From: an uncultured bacterium
Lineage (GTDB): Bacteria > Bacillota > Clostridia > Oscillospirales > Acutalibacteraceae
Reading direction: 5' to 3'
Length of the DNA stretch: 64,000 nt
Assembly: GCA_934875675.1 (NCBI GenBank)
Contig: CAKXIK010000002.1
Location: 49,534-113,533, forward strand
The translations under genes and the position numbers were made by a program. The notes under the pieces were generated by a model that did not search any database, had not been told where the DNA came from, and saw only the letters and a list, made by a program, of their open reading frames with translations. Every line of letters starts with the position of its first letter. Within the stretch, counting starts at the first letter, position 1. Below are positions 25,728 to 34,020 of this stretch, one piece after another.

Positions 25728-26666
25728 TTAAAGCGGGAGCAAAATTGCGCCAATTTCATCAATAATCGCGTCACGCATGCGAACTGCTTCACGGCGCGCT
25801 GCTGCTGCAAAATCTTTGGGATCGCACCCTTCTTTTTTGTAAGCATACAAAATAGCGCGGGAGGAATTGACCACTGCACCAAGACCGTTTTTATCAAACC
25901 CGCCGGCAACGTCTTTTGCACCGCCGCCCTGTGCGCCATAACCCGGCACCAGGAAGAAGGTATGCGGAAGTTCTTTTCTTAATTCAGCAAGCTGCTCGGG
26001 ATACGTTGCGCCAACCACTGCGCCAACTCCCGAATAACCATGTTTGCCGGGCACCTGCTTGCCCCATTCCTCGCAGTAGCTTCCCATTTCACGCATCACG
26101 GTGCAGCCGTTTGCAAATTCTCTGTCCTGCAGCTCGCCGGAAGACGGATTGGAAGTCTTCACGAGTACAAAAATGCCTTTATCCTCTTGATTGCAAACAT
26201 TCAGCAGCGGTGTAATGCCATCGCTGCCCAGATATCCGTTAACGGTCAGCGCATCACCGCCAAATGCAGAAATTTCTGCTTCCCCAACGCGCGTTTTTCC
26301 CAGATGCGCCTCTGCATAGGCCCCCATCGTTGTGCCGATATCGTTGCGCTTTCCGTCAATAATGACGAACATACCCTTTTTCTGCGCATATCGGATGGTT
26401 TCGCTGAGCGCCTGCATCCCCTGCCAGCCATACATTTCATAGTAAGCACATTGCGGCTTGACTGCCGGCACAATATCACACAGGGCATCAATCAAGCTTT
26501 TATTAAATTCCAGAATTGCTGCAGCAGCGCCTTCCATCGTTTCGCCATATGCACCGAATGCACGGCGAAGCAGCGGTTCCGGAATGGAATCCAGCTTTGG
26601 GTCAAGCCCCAGCACGGTGGGGTTTTGTTTTTGTACAATACGCATCATCAATCGGTCAAGAGACAT
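25728..26666 (-). CDS. pyrF: Orotidine 5'-phosphate decarboxylase, type 2
   Basis: PyrF makes UMP by decarboxylating OMP. The 312-residue size and the sequence mark it as the longer type 2 subfamily. It has LGLDPKLDSIP near the N-terminus, the catalytic VIIDGKRNDIGTT motif near residue 100 (the D-K-x-x-D arrangement) and VPGYGAQGG near residue 245 in the phosphate-binding loop. The start at ATG 26666 follows GAAAGGA by ten bases; a longer frame upstream crosses the promoter and is not used. It heads the pyrF-pyrK-pyrD unit. I saw no PyrR-type attenuator in its ~70-base leader. Confidence 0.95.
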   Translation of the reverse strand: MSLDRLMMRIVQKQNPTVLGLDPKLDSIPEPLLRRAFGAYGETMEGAAAAILEFNKSLIDALCDIVPAVKPQCAYYEMYGWQGMQALSETIRYAQKKGMFVIIDGKRNDIGTTMGAYAEAHLGKTRVGEAEISAFGGDALTVNGYLGSDGITPLLNVCNQEDKGIFVLVKTSNPSSGELQDREFANGCTVMREMGSYCEEWGKQVPGKHGYSGVGAVVGATYPEQLAELRKELPHTFFLVPGYGAQGGGAKDVAGGFDKNGLGAVVNSSRAILYAYKKEGCDPKDFAAAARREAVRMRDAIIDEIGAILLPL

Positions 26667-26739
26667 AAAAGCGACATCCTTTCTGTTTGCGGCACTCGCC
26701 GAATCTTCTTCTTTTTCTGTATATTCCTCTATTTTTCTT

Positions 26740-26768
26740 ATTCTACACGATTTTTTACTTTTCTTCAA
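26740..26768 (-). promoter_or_regulatory. Promoter of pyrF-pyrK-pyrD
   Basis: Reverse strand TTGAAG (26763-26768), 17-base spacer, TAGAAT (26740-26745). The -35 box directly abuts the T run of the upstream terminator. Confidence 0.6.
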
Positions 26769-26769
26769 G

Positions 26770-26802
26770 AAAAAAAGCGAACCGCCTGTTAAGACGGTTC
26801 GC
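26770..26802 (-). terminator. Second terminator of the sugar importer operon
   Basis: Reverse strand GCGAACCG / CGGTTCGC with a 10-base loop and seven Ts. It is the second of two consecutive terminators shielding pyrF from read-through. Confidence 0.85.
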
Positions 26803-26811
26803 CATTCGAGG

Positions 26812-26861
26812 GGAAACAAAACAATGGCTGCGGTTTGAAAACCACACATGCCGCAGCCATT
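26812..26861 (-). terminator. First terminator of the sugar importer operon
   Basis: Reverse strand AATGGCTGCGG / CCGCAGCCATT (11 bp) followed by GTTTTGTTT, 34 bases after the lipoprotein stop codon. Confidence 0.75.
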
Positions 26862-26894
26862 GCAACGAAGACTAATTCTGTAACGCAGCGTTAC

Positions 26895-28553
26895 TTATTG
26901 AGCGCTCTTTCTTGCATCATACAAGGTGTTCATTTCATCGATAACCTGGTCGTAGCCATTCTTCAGCTGTGTAGCCTTGAACTCTGCCCAGTATGCATCG
27001 ACATCGCCTTCATAGGTCATGAACTTGTTGATGGTCTCGTTAAAGTCGAGAACGTTGTACATGGAGGTCTCGGTCAGAACCAAGCCCTTGGTGTTGGGCA
27101 TATCCATAACTTTAACATTCTCTGCTTTGAGGGTTTCATCATAGGTGTTGCAGATGCTCATGAGGTCATCGGAATAGGTCTGGTTCATGTAAGAACGGAA
27201 GCCGGACCAGTTGGACAGCATGGAGATACCACCGAAGGGATATTTTGCACCTGCAGCAGTGTACTCGTTGCCATCAGAATCCTTACCAAGAGTAAAGGTA
27301 ACTTTACCGTCAGCGTCTTCGGTCCAGTCAGTGTTCGGAATACCATAGGTAACAGTCTTAAAGCCGTCTTCAGAAAGCAGCCAATTCATCAAAGCACAAA
27401 TGCGCTCTGCTTTTTCATCGCTGACATTGATGCCGAGGTAGCTTTCAGACCAGCAGCGATCGCCAAGAACATACTGAGCATTGCCGTCAGCGTCCTTCAG
27501 GCGGGGCATGCCGATAATCAGGGAGCTCAGAGGAGTGCCCTTGTGGCTGGCAGCCTTATCAGTGCTCATTTTCTGCTCCAGAGAAATGATACCGCCCGGA
27601 TAGGTGCCGGAATGAGCATAAGCGCAAGCTCTGTCGTTGATGAACTTGTCACGGCCTTCTTCGTCTTTCAGGAGGAGGTAGTCTTTATCCAATACGCCAG
27701 CCTCATAGCAAGCTCTCATCTGCTTGATGCCGTTGAGGAAGCTCTTGGTCATCCAAACCGGAACCACTTTACCGTTGTAGGTAGCGTCATCGGAATCAGC
27801 GTTAACCCACTGGAATCCGTTGATGCTTGCCGGGCAAGCGCCATCCATCAGGAAGGTCATCCAGCCAAAGTTGTAGCCGGTGATGCCGACGGTGCCCGGA
27901 TGAGCAGCCATCATCTTCTTGACGGTATCAATCAGTTCATCGATCGTGGTCGGAACGGAAAGGCCCAGCTCATCAAGCCAGTCTTTGCGGAGGAGCAAGC
28001 CGTTATCGGTAGCGGACTGCAGATCCTCGTTGAAGTTCGGGCGCGGAATGCCATAAAATGTAGTGTTTGTATCGGTGATCTCGTTTGCTGTTTTGGTCCA
28101 GTCGGAGTTCATCAGCTTTGCAAGATCCGGATATTTGCTTTCATCATTTGCGCTGGCCGGCAGAGCACGCACAACGCCCTGCTGAGTCCACTGCTGGAAC
28201 GTCTCGGAGAAGGCCGCTGCATAAGCAGTCAAATCCGGCAGGTTCTTTGCAGTTGCCCACAATTTGATTTTTTCATCCGCATCCGTCCAGGTGACCGGTT
28301 GCGCAGTGAGGGTAACGTTAAATTTGTCAAAGACGTAATCGCGAAGTGCATCTTCTTCAGACGAGATAATATCGCCGATGCCCCACATTGCGATGCTGAT
28401 TTCCTGTTTTTCAGCAAAAGAATCTGCTGAAGTGCTTGTGGTATCAGCTGCGGAAGAAGTATTTGCTGCAGATGAGGTGCTTCCTGTGTTGCTGCAAGCA
28501 ACAGCGGACATGCAGAACATCGCGGCAAGCAAAATAGCCAATGCCTTTTTCAT
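26895..28553 (-). CDS. ABC transporter solute-binding lipoprotein (carbohydrate, LplA/YtcQ-like)
   Basis: The extracellular binding component of a carbohydrate importer. The 552-residue precursor has a lipoprotein signal ending MSAVAC-S, with the lipid-modified cysteine at residue 20. A Ser/Thr/Ala linker follows (~20-45) and then a two-lobe binding fold. Size and the wording of several stretches (ISIAMWGIGD, GITGYNFGW) fit the large oligosaccharide-binding proteins that pair with LplB/LplC-type permeases, and those are the two genes upstream. No ATPase is encoded here; a shared MsmK-type ATPase elsewhere is usual for this subfamily. The substrate is unknown. Two terminators follow. Confidence 0.9.
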   Translation of the reverse strand: MKKALAILLAAMFCMSAVACSNTGSTSSAANTSSAADTTSTSADSFAEKQEISIAMWGIGDIISSEEDALRDYVFDKFNVTLTAQPVTWTDADEKIKLWATAKNLPDLTAYAAAFSETFQQWTQQGVVRALPASANDESKYPDLAKLMNSDWTKTANEITDTNTTFYGIPRPNFNEDLQSATDNGLLLRKDWLDELGLSVPTTIDELIDTVKKMMAAHPGTVGITGYNFGWMTFLMDGACPASINGFQWVNADSDDATYNGKVVPVWMTKSFLNGIKQMRACYEAGVLDKDYLLLKDEEGRDKFINDRACAYAHSGTYPGGIISLEQKMSTDKAASHKGTPLSSLIIGMPRLKDADGNAQYVLGDRCWSESYLGINVSDEKAERICALMNWLLSEDGFKTVTYGIPNTDWTEDADGKVTFTLGKDSDGNEYTAAGAKYPFGGISMLSNWSGFRSYMNQTYSDDLMSICNTYDETLKAENVKVMDMPNTKGLVLTETSMYNVLDFNETINKFMTYEGDVDAYWAEFKATQLKNGYDQVIDEMNTLYDARKSAQ

Positions 28554-28666
28554 TTGTGTTTTCCTCCCTTAATGTTTATATACGGTGCACTCTCGCACGC
28601 CTTGTGTGGAGAGGCGTGCGAGAGGCACTGATATACCGTGAAAAATATTGATCTATGCCGGCAGAA

Positions 28667-29560
28667 TCAACCTTTGACGCCGCCCAGCATGATGCCCTTG
28701 GTGAAATATTTTTGTACAAAAGGATAAACCAACAAAATCGGGATCGTTGCAATTGTAACAGATGCCATCTGGAATGACAAGGAATAAATCTGCTTATTCT
28801 GGCTTGCAAACTGCTGCGCCGCACCCGGCAGTGCATTGACACTGCTGTTTAGCATGTTACGCAAAGTCATCTGCAACGGCAGCTTGTAACTATCCATAAT
28901 GTGGAGCATTGCCTGCCAGTAGCTGTTCCATGTGCCAACGGCGATAAACAGTGCAATCGTCGCAATAATTGGAGTAGACATCGGCAGAATGATGCGGAAA
29001 AGGATTGTAAGGTCGTTTGCACCGTCAATCTTGGCAGATTCTTCAATGCTGGACGGCAAATCCTCGAAGTAGTTTTTGATCAGAATAACATTGAACTGAG
29101 AAACCAGGCAGGGCCATACCATGCACCAGATGCTGTCGTGCATGCCAAGCTCTTCAACAATCAAATAACCCGGAATCATACCGCCGCTGAAGAACATGGT
29201 AAACAGCATGATGTTAAACATCAGTCTGCTGCCGGGAAGATCTTTTTTGGAAAGCGGATAGGCTGCTGCCACGCCGATAATAACACCGAGAATGGTATCT
29301 ACAATCGTGACAAAGATCGTCACCAGAAAACTGCTTCCAAACGCTTTGTTGCTGAACATCATATCGTACGACGTGGTGTCAAACGCTGTCGGCAGAATAT
29401 AAACCGACTGTGCATGCAGAGAAGCGTAATCTGCAAAAGAAATAATGATCATGTAATAGAACGGGAAAAATGTAATCAGTGCGAGGAAACCCATGAAGAT
29501 GTACAGAAAGACATCGAATCCTGTGGCACGATTGAATCTGCTGTGTTTTATTTTTGCCAT
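28667..29560 (-). CDS. Carbohydrate ABC transporter permease (LplC/YtcP-type)
   Basis: One of two membrane subunits of the importer. The 297-residue protein has six predicted helices. The cytosolic EAA loop reads EESAKIDGANDLTILFRIILP near residue 185, where the ATPase docks. The C-terminus LVYPFVQKYFTKGIMLGGVKG is the standard ending of LplC-like permeases. A ribosome binding site (GGAGGCGGAAAGA) precedes ATG 29560. It lies between the other permease (15 bases upstream) and the binding lipoprotein (113 bases downstream). Confidence 0.92.
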   Translation of the reverse strand: MAKIKHSRFNRATGFDVFLYIFMGFLALITFFPFYYMIIISFADYASLHAQSVYILPTAFDTTSYDMMFSNKAFGSSFLVTIFVTIVDTILGVIIGVAAAYPLSKKDLPGSRLMFNIMLFTMFFSGGMIPGYLIVEELGMHDSIWCMVWPCLVSQFNVILIKNYFEDLPSSIEESAKIDGANDLTILFRIILPMSTPIIATIALFIAVGTWNSYWQAMLHIMDSYKLPLQMTLRNMLNSSVNALPGAAQQFASQNKQIYSLSFQMASVTIATIPILLVYPFVQKYFTKGIMLGGVKG

Positions 29561-29575
29561 TGTCTTTCCGCCTCC

Positions 29576-30541
29576 TTAATAAATTCCGTGACCGGTCATC
29601 TTTTTCACAACACCATTGGCAACCATCAGCAGTGAAAAACCGATTACCGAGCAGAAAAGACCCATAGCCGTCGTGTAACCAAAGTTGGTATTCTGTGCAA
29701 AGGAGAGCCGGTAGATTAAGGTATCTAAAATATCGGCAACCTCATAGACACCGGGGTTATACATATTGAAGATTTGGTCGAAGCCTGCACTCAGCAGTGC
29801 GGAAACCTGCATAACGAACATAATTGCAATGGTTCCGAGGATGCAGGGAAGTGTAATCTTTGTTACGAGCTGGCGTCTGCTTGCGCCGTCAATTTTAGCA
29901 GCCTCGTAAAGTTCTGGGCTGATACCGGTGATGGAAGCCAGATAAATAATTGCGCTCCAGCCCATCTCTTTCCAGTTGTCACTGATGTAAAGCAGCGGAC
30001 GGAATGCATTTGGATCGCTTAAAATTGACTGACCCGGCAAGCCCATAAGACCAAGAAGCTGATTGACAATGCCGGTGCTGGAGAACAGGTTGAAGAACAA
30101 GCCGTAAACAATAATCCACGAAATAAAGTGCGGGAATGTGTAAACCGTCTGAACCACGCGCTTAAACTTTGTGGAACGAATTTCGTTAATCAGCAGTGCA
30201 AGAATAATCGGAACCGGGAATTCAAAAATCAAGCGGCTGACGCTGATTTCAATTGTATTCTTCAAAGCTCTGGTGAAAAGCGGGTTTTTGAAGATACGGA
30301 TAAAATGATAGAAGCCATAATTCTTTGTCCACGGGCTTCCTGTAATTCCAAGACCGTAATTGAAATCCTTAAATGCCAACTGAACGCCGTACATCGGGTA
30401 GTAGTTGAAAATCAACAACAGAATCAACATCGGAAGGAACATTAAGTACAAGTACTTATTCTGCCAGATCTTCTGACCTCTGGTCAGGGTTCCGGCCATC
30501 CGTTGTTCTCCCTTCTTTGCCCGTTTTGCGGTTTTCTCCAT
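29576..30541 (-). CDS. Carbohydrate ABC transporter permease (LplB/YteP-type)
   Basis: The partner permease, 321 residues with six helices. The N-terminus has NYYPMYGVQLAFKDF just after helix 1, as in LplB-type proteins, and the EAA loop is ELYEAAKIDGASRRQLVTKITLP near residue 215. Start ATG 30541 follows AGGGGGA; a second ATG at 30499 also has a site (GGGAG) and would drop 14 basic residues, so the start is not certain. It is the first gene of the importer operon, divergent from the AraC-type regulator that probably controls it. Confidence 0.9.
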   Translation of the reverse strand: MEKTAKRAKKGEQRMAGTLTRGQKIWQNKYLYLMFLPMLILLLIFNYYPMYGVQLAFKDFNYGLGITGSPWTKNYGFYHFIRIFKNPLFTRALKNTIEISVSRLIFEFPVPIILALLINEIRSTKFKRVVQTVYTFPHFISWIIVYGLFFNLFSSTGIVNQLLGLMGLPGQSILSDPNAFRPLLYISDNWKEMGWSAIIYLASITGISPELYEAAKIDGASRRQLVTKITLPCILGTIAIMFVMQVSALLSAGFDQIFNMYNPGVYEVADILDTLIYRLSFAQNTNFGYTTAMGLFCSVIGFSLLMVANGVVKKMTGHGIY

Positions 30542-30981
30542 CGAAAGTCCCCCTTAAAAATATTGGAACAAAGGGTATCGGGAAGTTCCCTCCGTCCATT
30601 AATCTCCCGTTGATGCTATATTAACAGTTTGGTTACAATTTGAACATGAAAATATCGCATATTTCATATGCAAATTTCTTAGTTTTTTAACTTTTTGCCC
30701 AAATTGAACTGCAAATTGGGCAATGCTAAAGCAGTTATTGCCAAATCAACGCGGAAAATCGCGGAACTTTGCTTTGAAGAACGAGGCACCCTGACACACT
30801 TTATAAGACACCTGCCAACAAAAAGACGAAAAAAATTCCACTCTGCACAGGGATTGCAGTCAACTTTGCCCATTTGCTTGCTTGACACACGTTCAAGCGC
30901 TGTGTATACTGATGGTGATATGGACAATAATGCATAAAAATCAACAAAACACATACCCCTCCAAAGGAAAGGAGACCGCTC
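30542..30981. promoter_or_regulatory. Divergent control region of sugar importer and AraC regulator
   Basis: 440 bases without a gene. It holds a perfect dyad GCATAT-TTC-ATATGC (30657-30671) that may be an operator, an AT-rich tract, and the regulator promoter at 30882. The importer promoter was not resolved: reverse-strand TTCAAA / TAATAT near 30622-30645 has only 15-base spacing. Close to the importer start a weak 5-bp hairpin (GGAAC/GTTCC) precedes TATTTTT on the reverse strand. Confidence 0.5.
30882..30910 (+). promoter_or_regulatory. Promoter of the AraC-type regulator
   Basis: Perfect TTGACA (30882-30887), 17-base spacer, TATACT (30905-30910), 72 bases before the start codon. Confidence 0.8.
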
Positions 30982-31953
30982 ATGAACCCGATTTTAACGG
31001 AGCTTGACCGCCCGGAATACAAAAATATTCCGCTATTCACCATCGGAAACGATCAGGATCGCCGGACACCGATTTTTACTTATCGTTATAATTCTTCTTC
31101 CGATTCGCTTTCTCCGCTGCACCGCCACCGTGTGATGCAAATTAACTACATCTCGCGCGGGAAACTGATTCATCAGGTAAACAATGCCCGGTATGAACTG
31201 GTTCGGGGCGACATTTTTGTAATTCCGCCGTTCGTTCCGCACCAGATGATTTCCATTCCGGGGGTGGATTACGAGTATACCGAGCTGGAATTTTTGCCGG
31301 AATACGTGTTGGGAAAGAGCATTGAAAACTTCCCGTCGGAAGGTGACGACCGTTCCATTTTTGATTTTTCCTATATTGAGCCTTTCCTTGTAACCGAGTG
31401 CAATGTGCGTCCGCGGATGAATCTTTCCGGCACCACACAGATTCGCGTGGAAGACTTGCTCGATGAAATTTATGATGAATTCCATGCACGGGAGGAAAGC
31501 TGGCTCCTTGCCATGAAGGCGGATTTGCTCAAGCTTCTTGTCATCGTGGGTCGTGCATTTCATGCTGAAATCAAGGATTCTCCCGAAATGCAGCTGTTCA
31601 ACCGCCATTGCGATGCCATTACACATGCCATCCGCTATATTGACGAAAATTACGATCAGCCGATTACTCTGGAAGAGGTTTCGCGCTATGCGCTTCTTTC
31701 TCAGTCCTATTTCAGCTACATGTTCAAAACGCTCACCGGAAAAACCTATCTGGAATACGTTCATGAGCTGCGCATCAAAAAAGCGATGGATCTTCTTGCG
31801 CACAGTCAGAATAAAATTGCGGATATTTGTTTTCTTTCCGGCTTTAACAGCATTAATCACTTTGACCGCATCTTTAAAGCTTCCGTGGGGCTTTCTCCGT
31901 CCCAATACCGTTCGGCAGCCCGCAAAGCCGGAGAATCCAGTGCTCAAAAATAA
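30982..31953 (+). CDS. AraC-family transcriptional regulator
   Basis: A 323-residue regulator. The N-terminal ~150 residues look like a cupin sensor (HRHRVMQINYISRGKLIHQV, then GDIFVIPPFVPHQM). The C-terminal ~100 residues are a double helix-turn-helix of AraC type: ITLEEVSRYALLSQSYFSYMF in the first and NKIADICFLSGFNSINHFDRIF in the second, ending with the usual SPSQYR. GGAAAGGAGA precedes ATG 30982. It is divergent from the carbohydrate ABC importer and most likely regulates it in response to the imported sugar; this is inferred from context. Confidence 0.92.
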   Translation: MNPILTELDRPEYKNIPLFTIGNDQDRRTPIFTYRYNSSSDSLSPLHRHRVMQINYISRGKLIHQVNNARYELVRGDIFVIPPFVPHQMISIPGVDYEYTELEFLPEYVLGKSIENFPSEGDDRSIFDFSYIEPFLVTECNVRPRMNLSGTTQIRVEDLLDEIYDEFHAREESWLLAMKADLLKLLVIVGRAFHAEIKDSPEMQLFNRHCDAITHAIRYIDENYDQPITLEEVSRYALLSQSYFSYMFKTLTGKTYLEYVHELRIKKAMDLLAHSQNKIADICFLSGFNSINHFDRIFKASVGLSPSQYRSAARKAGESSAQK

Positions 31954-31965
31954 AATACTAAAAAT

Positions 31966-32017
31966 AAAAATGCTGCTCGCAAACCGGGTTCGTACTCGGT
32001 ATGCAAGCAGCATTTTT
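31966..32017 (+). terminator. Terminator between AraC regulator and convergent zinc-ribbon gene
   Basis: AAAAATGCTGCT (31966-31977) pairs with AGCAGCATTTTT (32006-32017); the loop contains a further imperfect stem. It has a T run on the plus strand and an A run at the left, so it can work in both directions. Confidence 0.88.
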
Positions 32018-32031
32018 GACTCAAACCGTTT

Positions 32032-32622
32032 TTACTTGAGAATGCGGAATTTTCCGATAACCGGAAGCTCCTTTGCCTTACCATTGGCAACATTGATAAT
32101 TCCAACGAGGGCAAGCACCAAAAATACAACGCCAATTACCGAGAGCACAAATGCGACCAGGCTGCAAATCCAACCTGCCCATGCACCAAAAATCAATTTA
32201 AGTAAGCCGTTCACAATCGAACGCAAAACACCGTAGGCAATCTCTACAATCAAGAGCACCAGACCCTGATTGGCATGGAAACGCGCAAATTTGGATTCCT
32301 TTGCCGCAAGCATTGGAATCAGAACCAAAAATCCCAGATAAGAAAGCACGCCCATCACGGTGTTGTTTTTAATATCATTTGGATCAAACTCGGCAGTGGA
32401 ATCTTCCGTATTATTCAGCCCGTTAATTACATCCGTAACGCTGCTTTTTGGCTGCTCGCTGCCTTGCCCTGCCTGCGAAGAGGCCATCGGCGGCGGGGTT
32501 GGCATCCCTGGAGCTGCCGGAGCCGTGTTCTGTGCCGCAGCTTCGGGCATCGGAGCACCGCAAATGGGGCAAAATTTTGTTTCATCGCTTTCAGTTACAC
32601 CGCATTTTGGACACACTTTCAT
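32032..32622 (-). CDS. Zinc-ribbon membrane protein, DUF4870-like
   Basis: A 196-residue protein. The N-terminus is a zinc ribbon (CPKCG...FCPICGAP, residues 4-27), followed by a Pro/Ala-rich linker and then about four membrane helices from residue ~90. The segment FHANQGLVLLIVEIAYGVL is characteristic of DUF4870 proteins. ATG 32622 follows AAAAGGAAGG at eight bases; a start seven codons earlier overlaps that site. Function is unknown. It is a single gene, divergent from the PerR-type regulator with about 330 bases between; that gap holds the promoter at 32888 and otherwise AT-rich sequence. Confidence 0.75.
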   Translation of the reverse strand: MKVCPKCGVTESDETKFCPICGAPMPEAAAQNTAPAAPGMPTPPPMASSQAGQGSEQPKSSVTDVINGLNNTEDSTAEFDPNDIKNNTVMGVLSYLGFLVLIPMLAAKESKFARFHANQGLVLLIVEIAYGVLRSIVNGLLKLIFGAWAGWICSLVAFVLSVIGVVFLVLALVGIINVANGKAKELPVIGKFRILK

Positions 32623-32887
32623 AGAAATAACCTTCCTTTTCATATTATCCTCACTGACCCACGCCGGTCAGAAAATATCCTTGATAAAATTATAGCACAT
32701 CGTGCGACTAATGCAAAGAAAAATAATGATTTTATTGGATTTTAGAATTTTTTTATCTATTTTGCAGATGCTGTAATAATATTGTTTGATTAAATAAACA
32801 GCAACTAACCTTTTCTCAATTGTTTCCTCTCCTCGGAGTTCATAATTAATATAAATTGGATTTCTTCACATTTTTACTCGGAAACTA

Positions 32888-32938
32888 TTGACATTGGAAA
32901 AATTTGCTTTATAATAAGATTAAGAATAATTCCTATTT
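32888..32938 (+). promoter_or_regulatory. Promoter and possible PerR box of the oxidative-stress operon
   Basis: TTGACA (32888-32893), 16-base spacer, TATAAT (32910-32915). Just downstream, AAGATTAAGAATAATTCCTA overlaps the expected start site and has the AT-rich dyad character of PerR/Fur operators. It would allow autoregulation; no consensus comparison could be run. Confidence 0.6.
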
Positions 32939-32950
32939 TGGAGTGATTCA

Positions 32951-33340
32951 ATGACAAAACAACGACAAGCAATTGAACGGGTAATCACTGCCTCTTGTGA
33001 GCATTTGACCGCTGAGCAGATCTATTTTTTAGCCCGCCAGGAACTTCCCTCTCTTGCAATGGGGACGGTTTACCGTAACCTAAACCAGATGTTGGAAGAA
33101 AAAACACTGAAAAAAATAACCATGCCCGGTGCCGCCGATCGTTTTGACCGCTGTGTCTCACCCCATTCCCATCTCCTCTGTTCCAGATGCGGTTGTGTAA
33201 GTGACTGCTGTGTGGATGGGCTTCAGGAATTTTTGCAGCAAAAAACCGGACTTGAATTGTTGTCCTACGAACTGACGCTTTACGGGCTCTGCCAATCCTG
33301 TGCTAAAAACGAGGATAGTCAAACTGACATACGCAAATAA
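32951..33340 (+). CDS. perR: Fur-family regulator, PerR-like
   Basis: A 129-residue metalloregulator. The N-terminal winged helix includes LTAEQIYFLARQ and MGTVYRNLNQM. The C-terminal half has the metal residues of PerR: a His before LTAEQIY, RFD, PHSH, and the structural zinc pairs LLCSRCG and LCQSCAK. These allow both the Zn site and the Fe/Mn peroxide-sensing site. GGAGTG lies five bases before ATG 32951. It is the first gene of a run with a flavin reductase-rubredoxin and rubrerythrin, which are classical PerR targets in anaerobes, so PerR is preferred over Fur or Zur. Confidence 0.85.
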   Translation: MTKQRQAIERVITASCEHLTAEQIYFLARQELPSLAMGTVYRNLNQMLEEKTLKKITMPGAADRFDRCVSPHSHLLCSRCGCVSDCCVDGLQEFLQQKTGLELLSYELTLYGLCQSCAKNEDSQTDIRK

Positions 33341-33352
33341 GGAGGTTTTTTT

Positions 33353-33952
33353 GTGGATTCCAAAGCAATGTATCAAATTACCTATGGGCTATACATTCTT
33401 TCCGCTTGTGAGGGAGATCGAGACAACGGCTGTGTGGTAAATACCGTGCAGCAAGTCACCTCCTCCCCAAACCGGATCAGCGTAGCGGTTAACAAACAAA
33501 ATTACACTCATAGCATGATTCTTCGTTCCCGAAAATTTAATGTTTCCATGCTTGCTCAATCGGCACCATTCTCTTTGTTTGAAACCTTTGGGTATCAAAG
33601 CGGGCTTTCCTCCCAAAAATTTTCTTCCGTGCCGTTTGTCCGGAGTCAGAACGGCATTGCAAGACTGACGGAGCACTCCGTTGCATTTTTGAGCGGTTCG
33701 GTCGTTTCCACGGTCGACCTGGGCACCCACACGCTTTTTATTGCAGATGTTACCGACGGCGAGGTGCTCAGCGCCGAAGAGCCCGTGACCTACAGCTATT
33801 ATCAAAAGCACATCAAACCTGCACCGCAGTCTTCCGCCAAAAAAGGCTGGCGCTGCCGGATCTGCGGCTATATTTACGAGGGTGACCCGCTGCCCGCCGA
33901 CTTTGTCTGCCCCGTCTGCAAACACGGTGCAGCAGACTTTGAAAAACTTTAA
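33353..33952 (+). CDS. Flavin reductase-rubredoxin fusion (high-molecular-weight rubredoxin)
   Basis: A 199-residue two-domain electron carrier. Residues ~1-145 are a flavin-reductase FMN-binding domain (GCVVNTVQQVTSSPNRISVAVNK). Residues ~155-199 are a rubredoxin with two Cys pairs, WRCRICGYIY and FVCPVCKHG. In anaerobes such fusions pass electrons to rubrerythrin or flavodiiron proteins for peroxide and oxygen reduction, which matches the neighbour genes. It starts at GTG 33353 behind a strong AAGGAGG, 12 bases after the PerR gene. It is shorter than three-domain versions that also carry a flavodiiron part. Confidence 0.9.
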   Translation: MDSKAMYQITYGLYILSACEGDRDNGCVVNTVQQVTSSPNRISVAVNKQNYTHSMILRSRKFNVSMLAQSAPFSLFETFGYQSGLSSQKFSSVPFVRSQNGIARLTEHSVAFLSGSVVSTVDLGTHTLFIADVTDGEVLSAEEPVTYSYYQKHIKPAPQSSAKKGWRCRICGYIYEGDPLPADFVCPVCKHGAADFEKL

Positions 33953-34020
33953 CCTATCGGTTTTCCGGGTAATCCAAAACCCGGTTCCCATAACTGAAAC
34001 AAAACAAAGGAGTGTTTATG

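Noticed and set aside
26835..28430. A 531-codon open frame on the plus strand opposite the solute-binding lipoprotein gene
   Set aside because: It is the antisense of a well-supported gene, has no ribosome binding site, and arises from the codon use of the lipoprotein gene.
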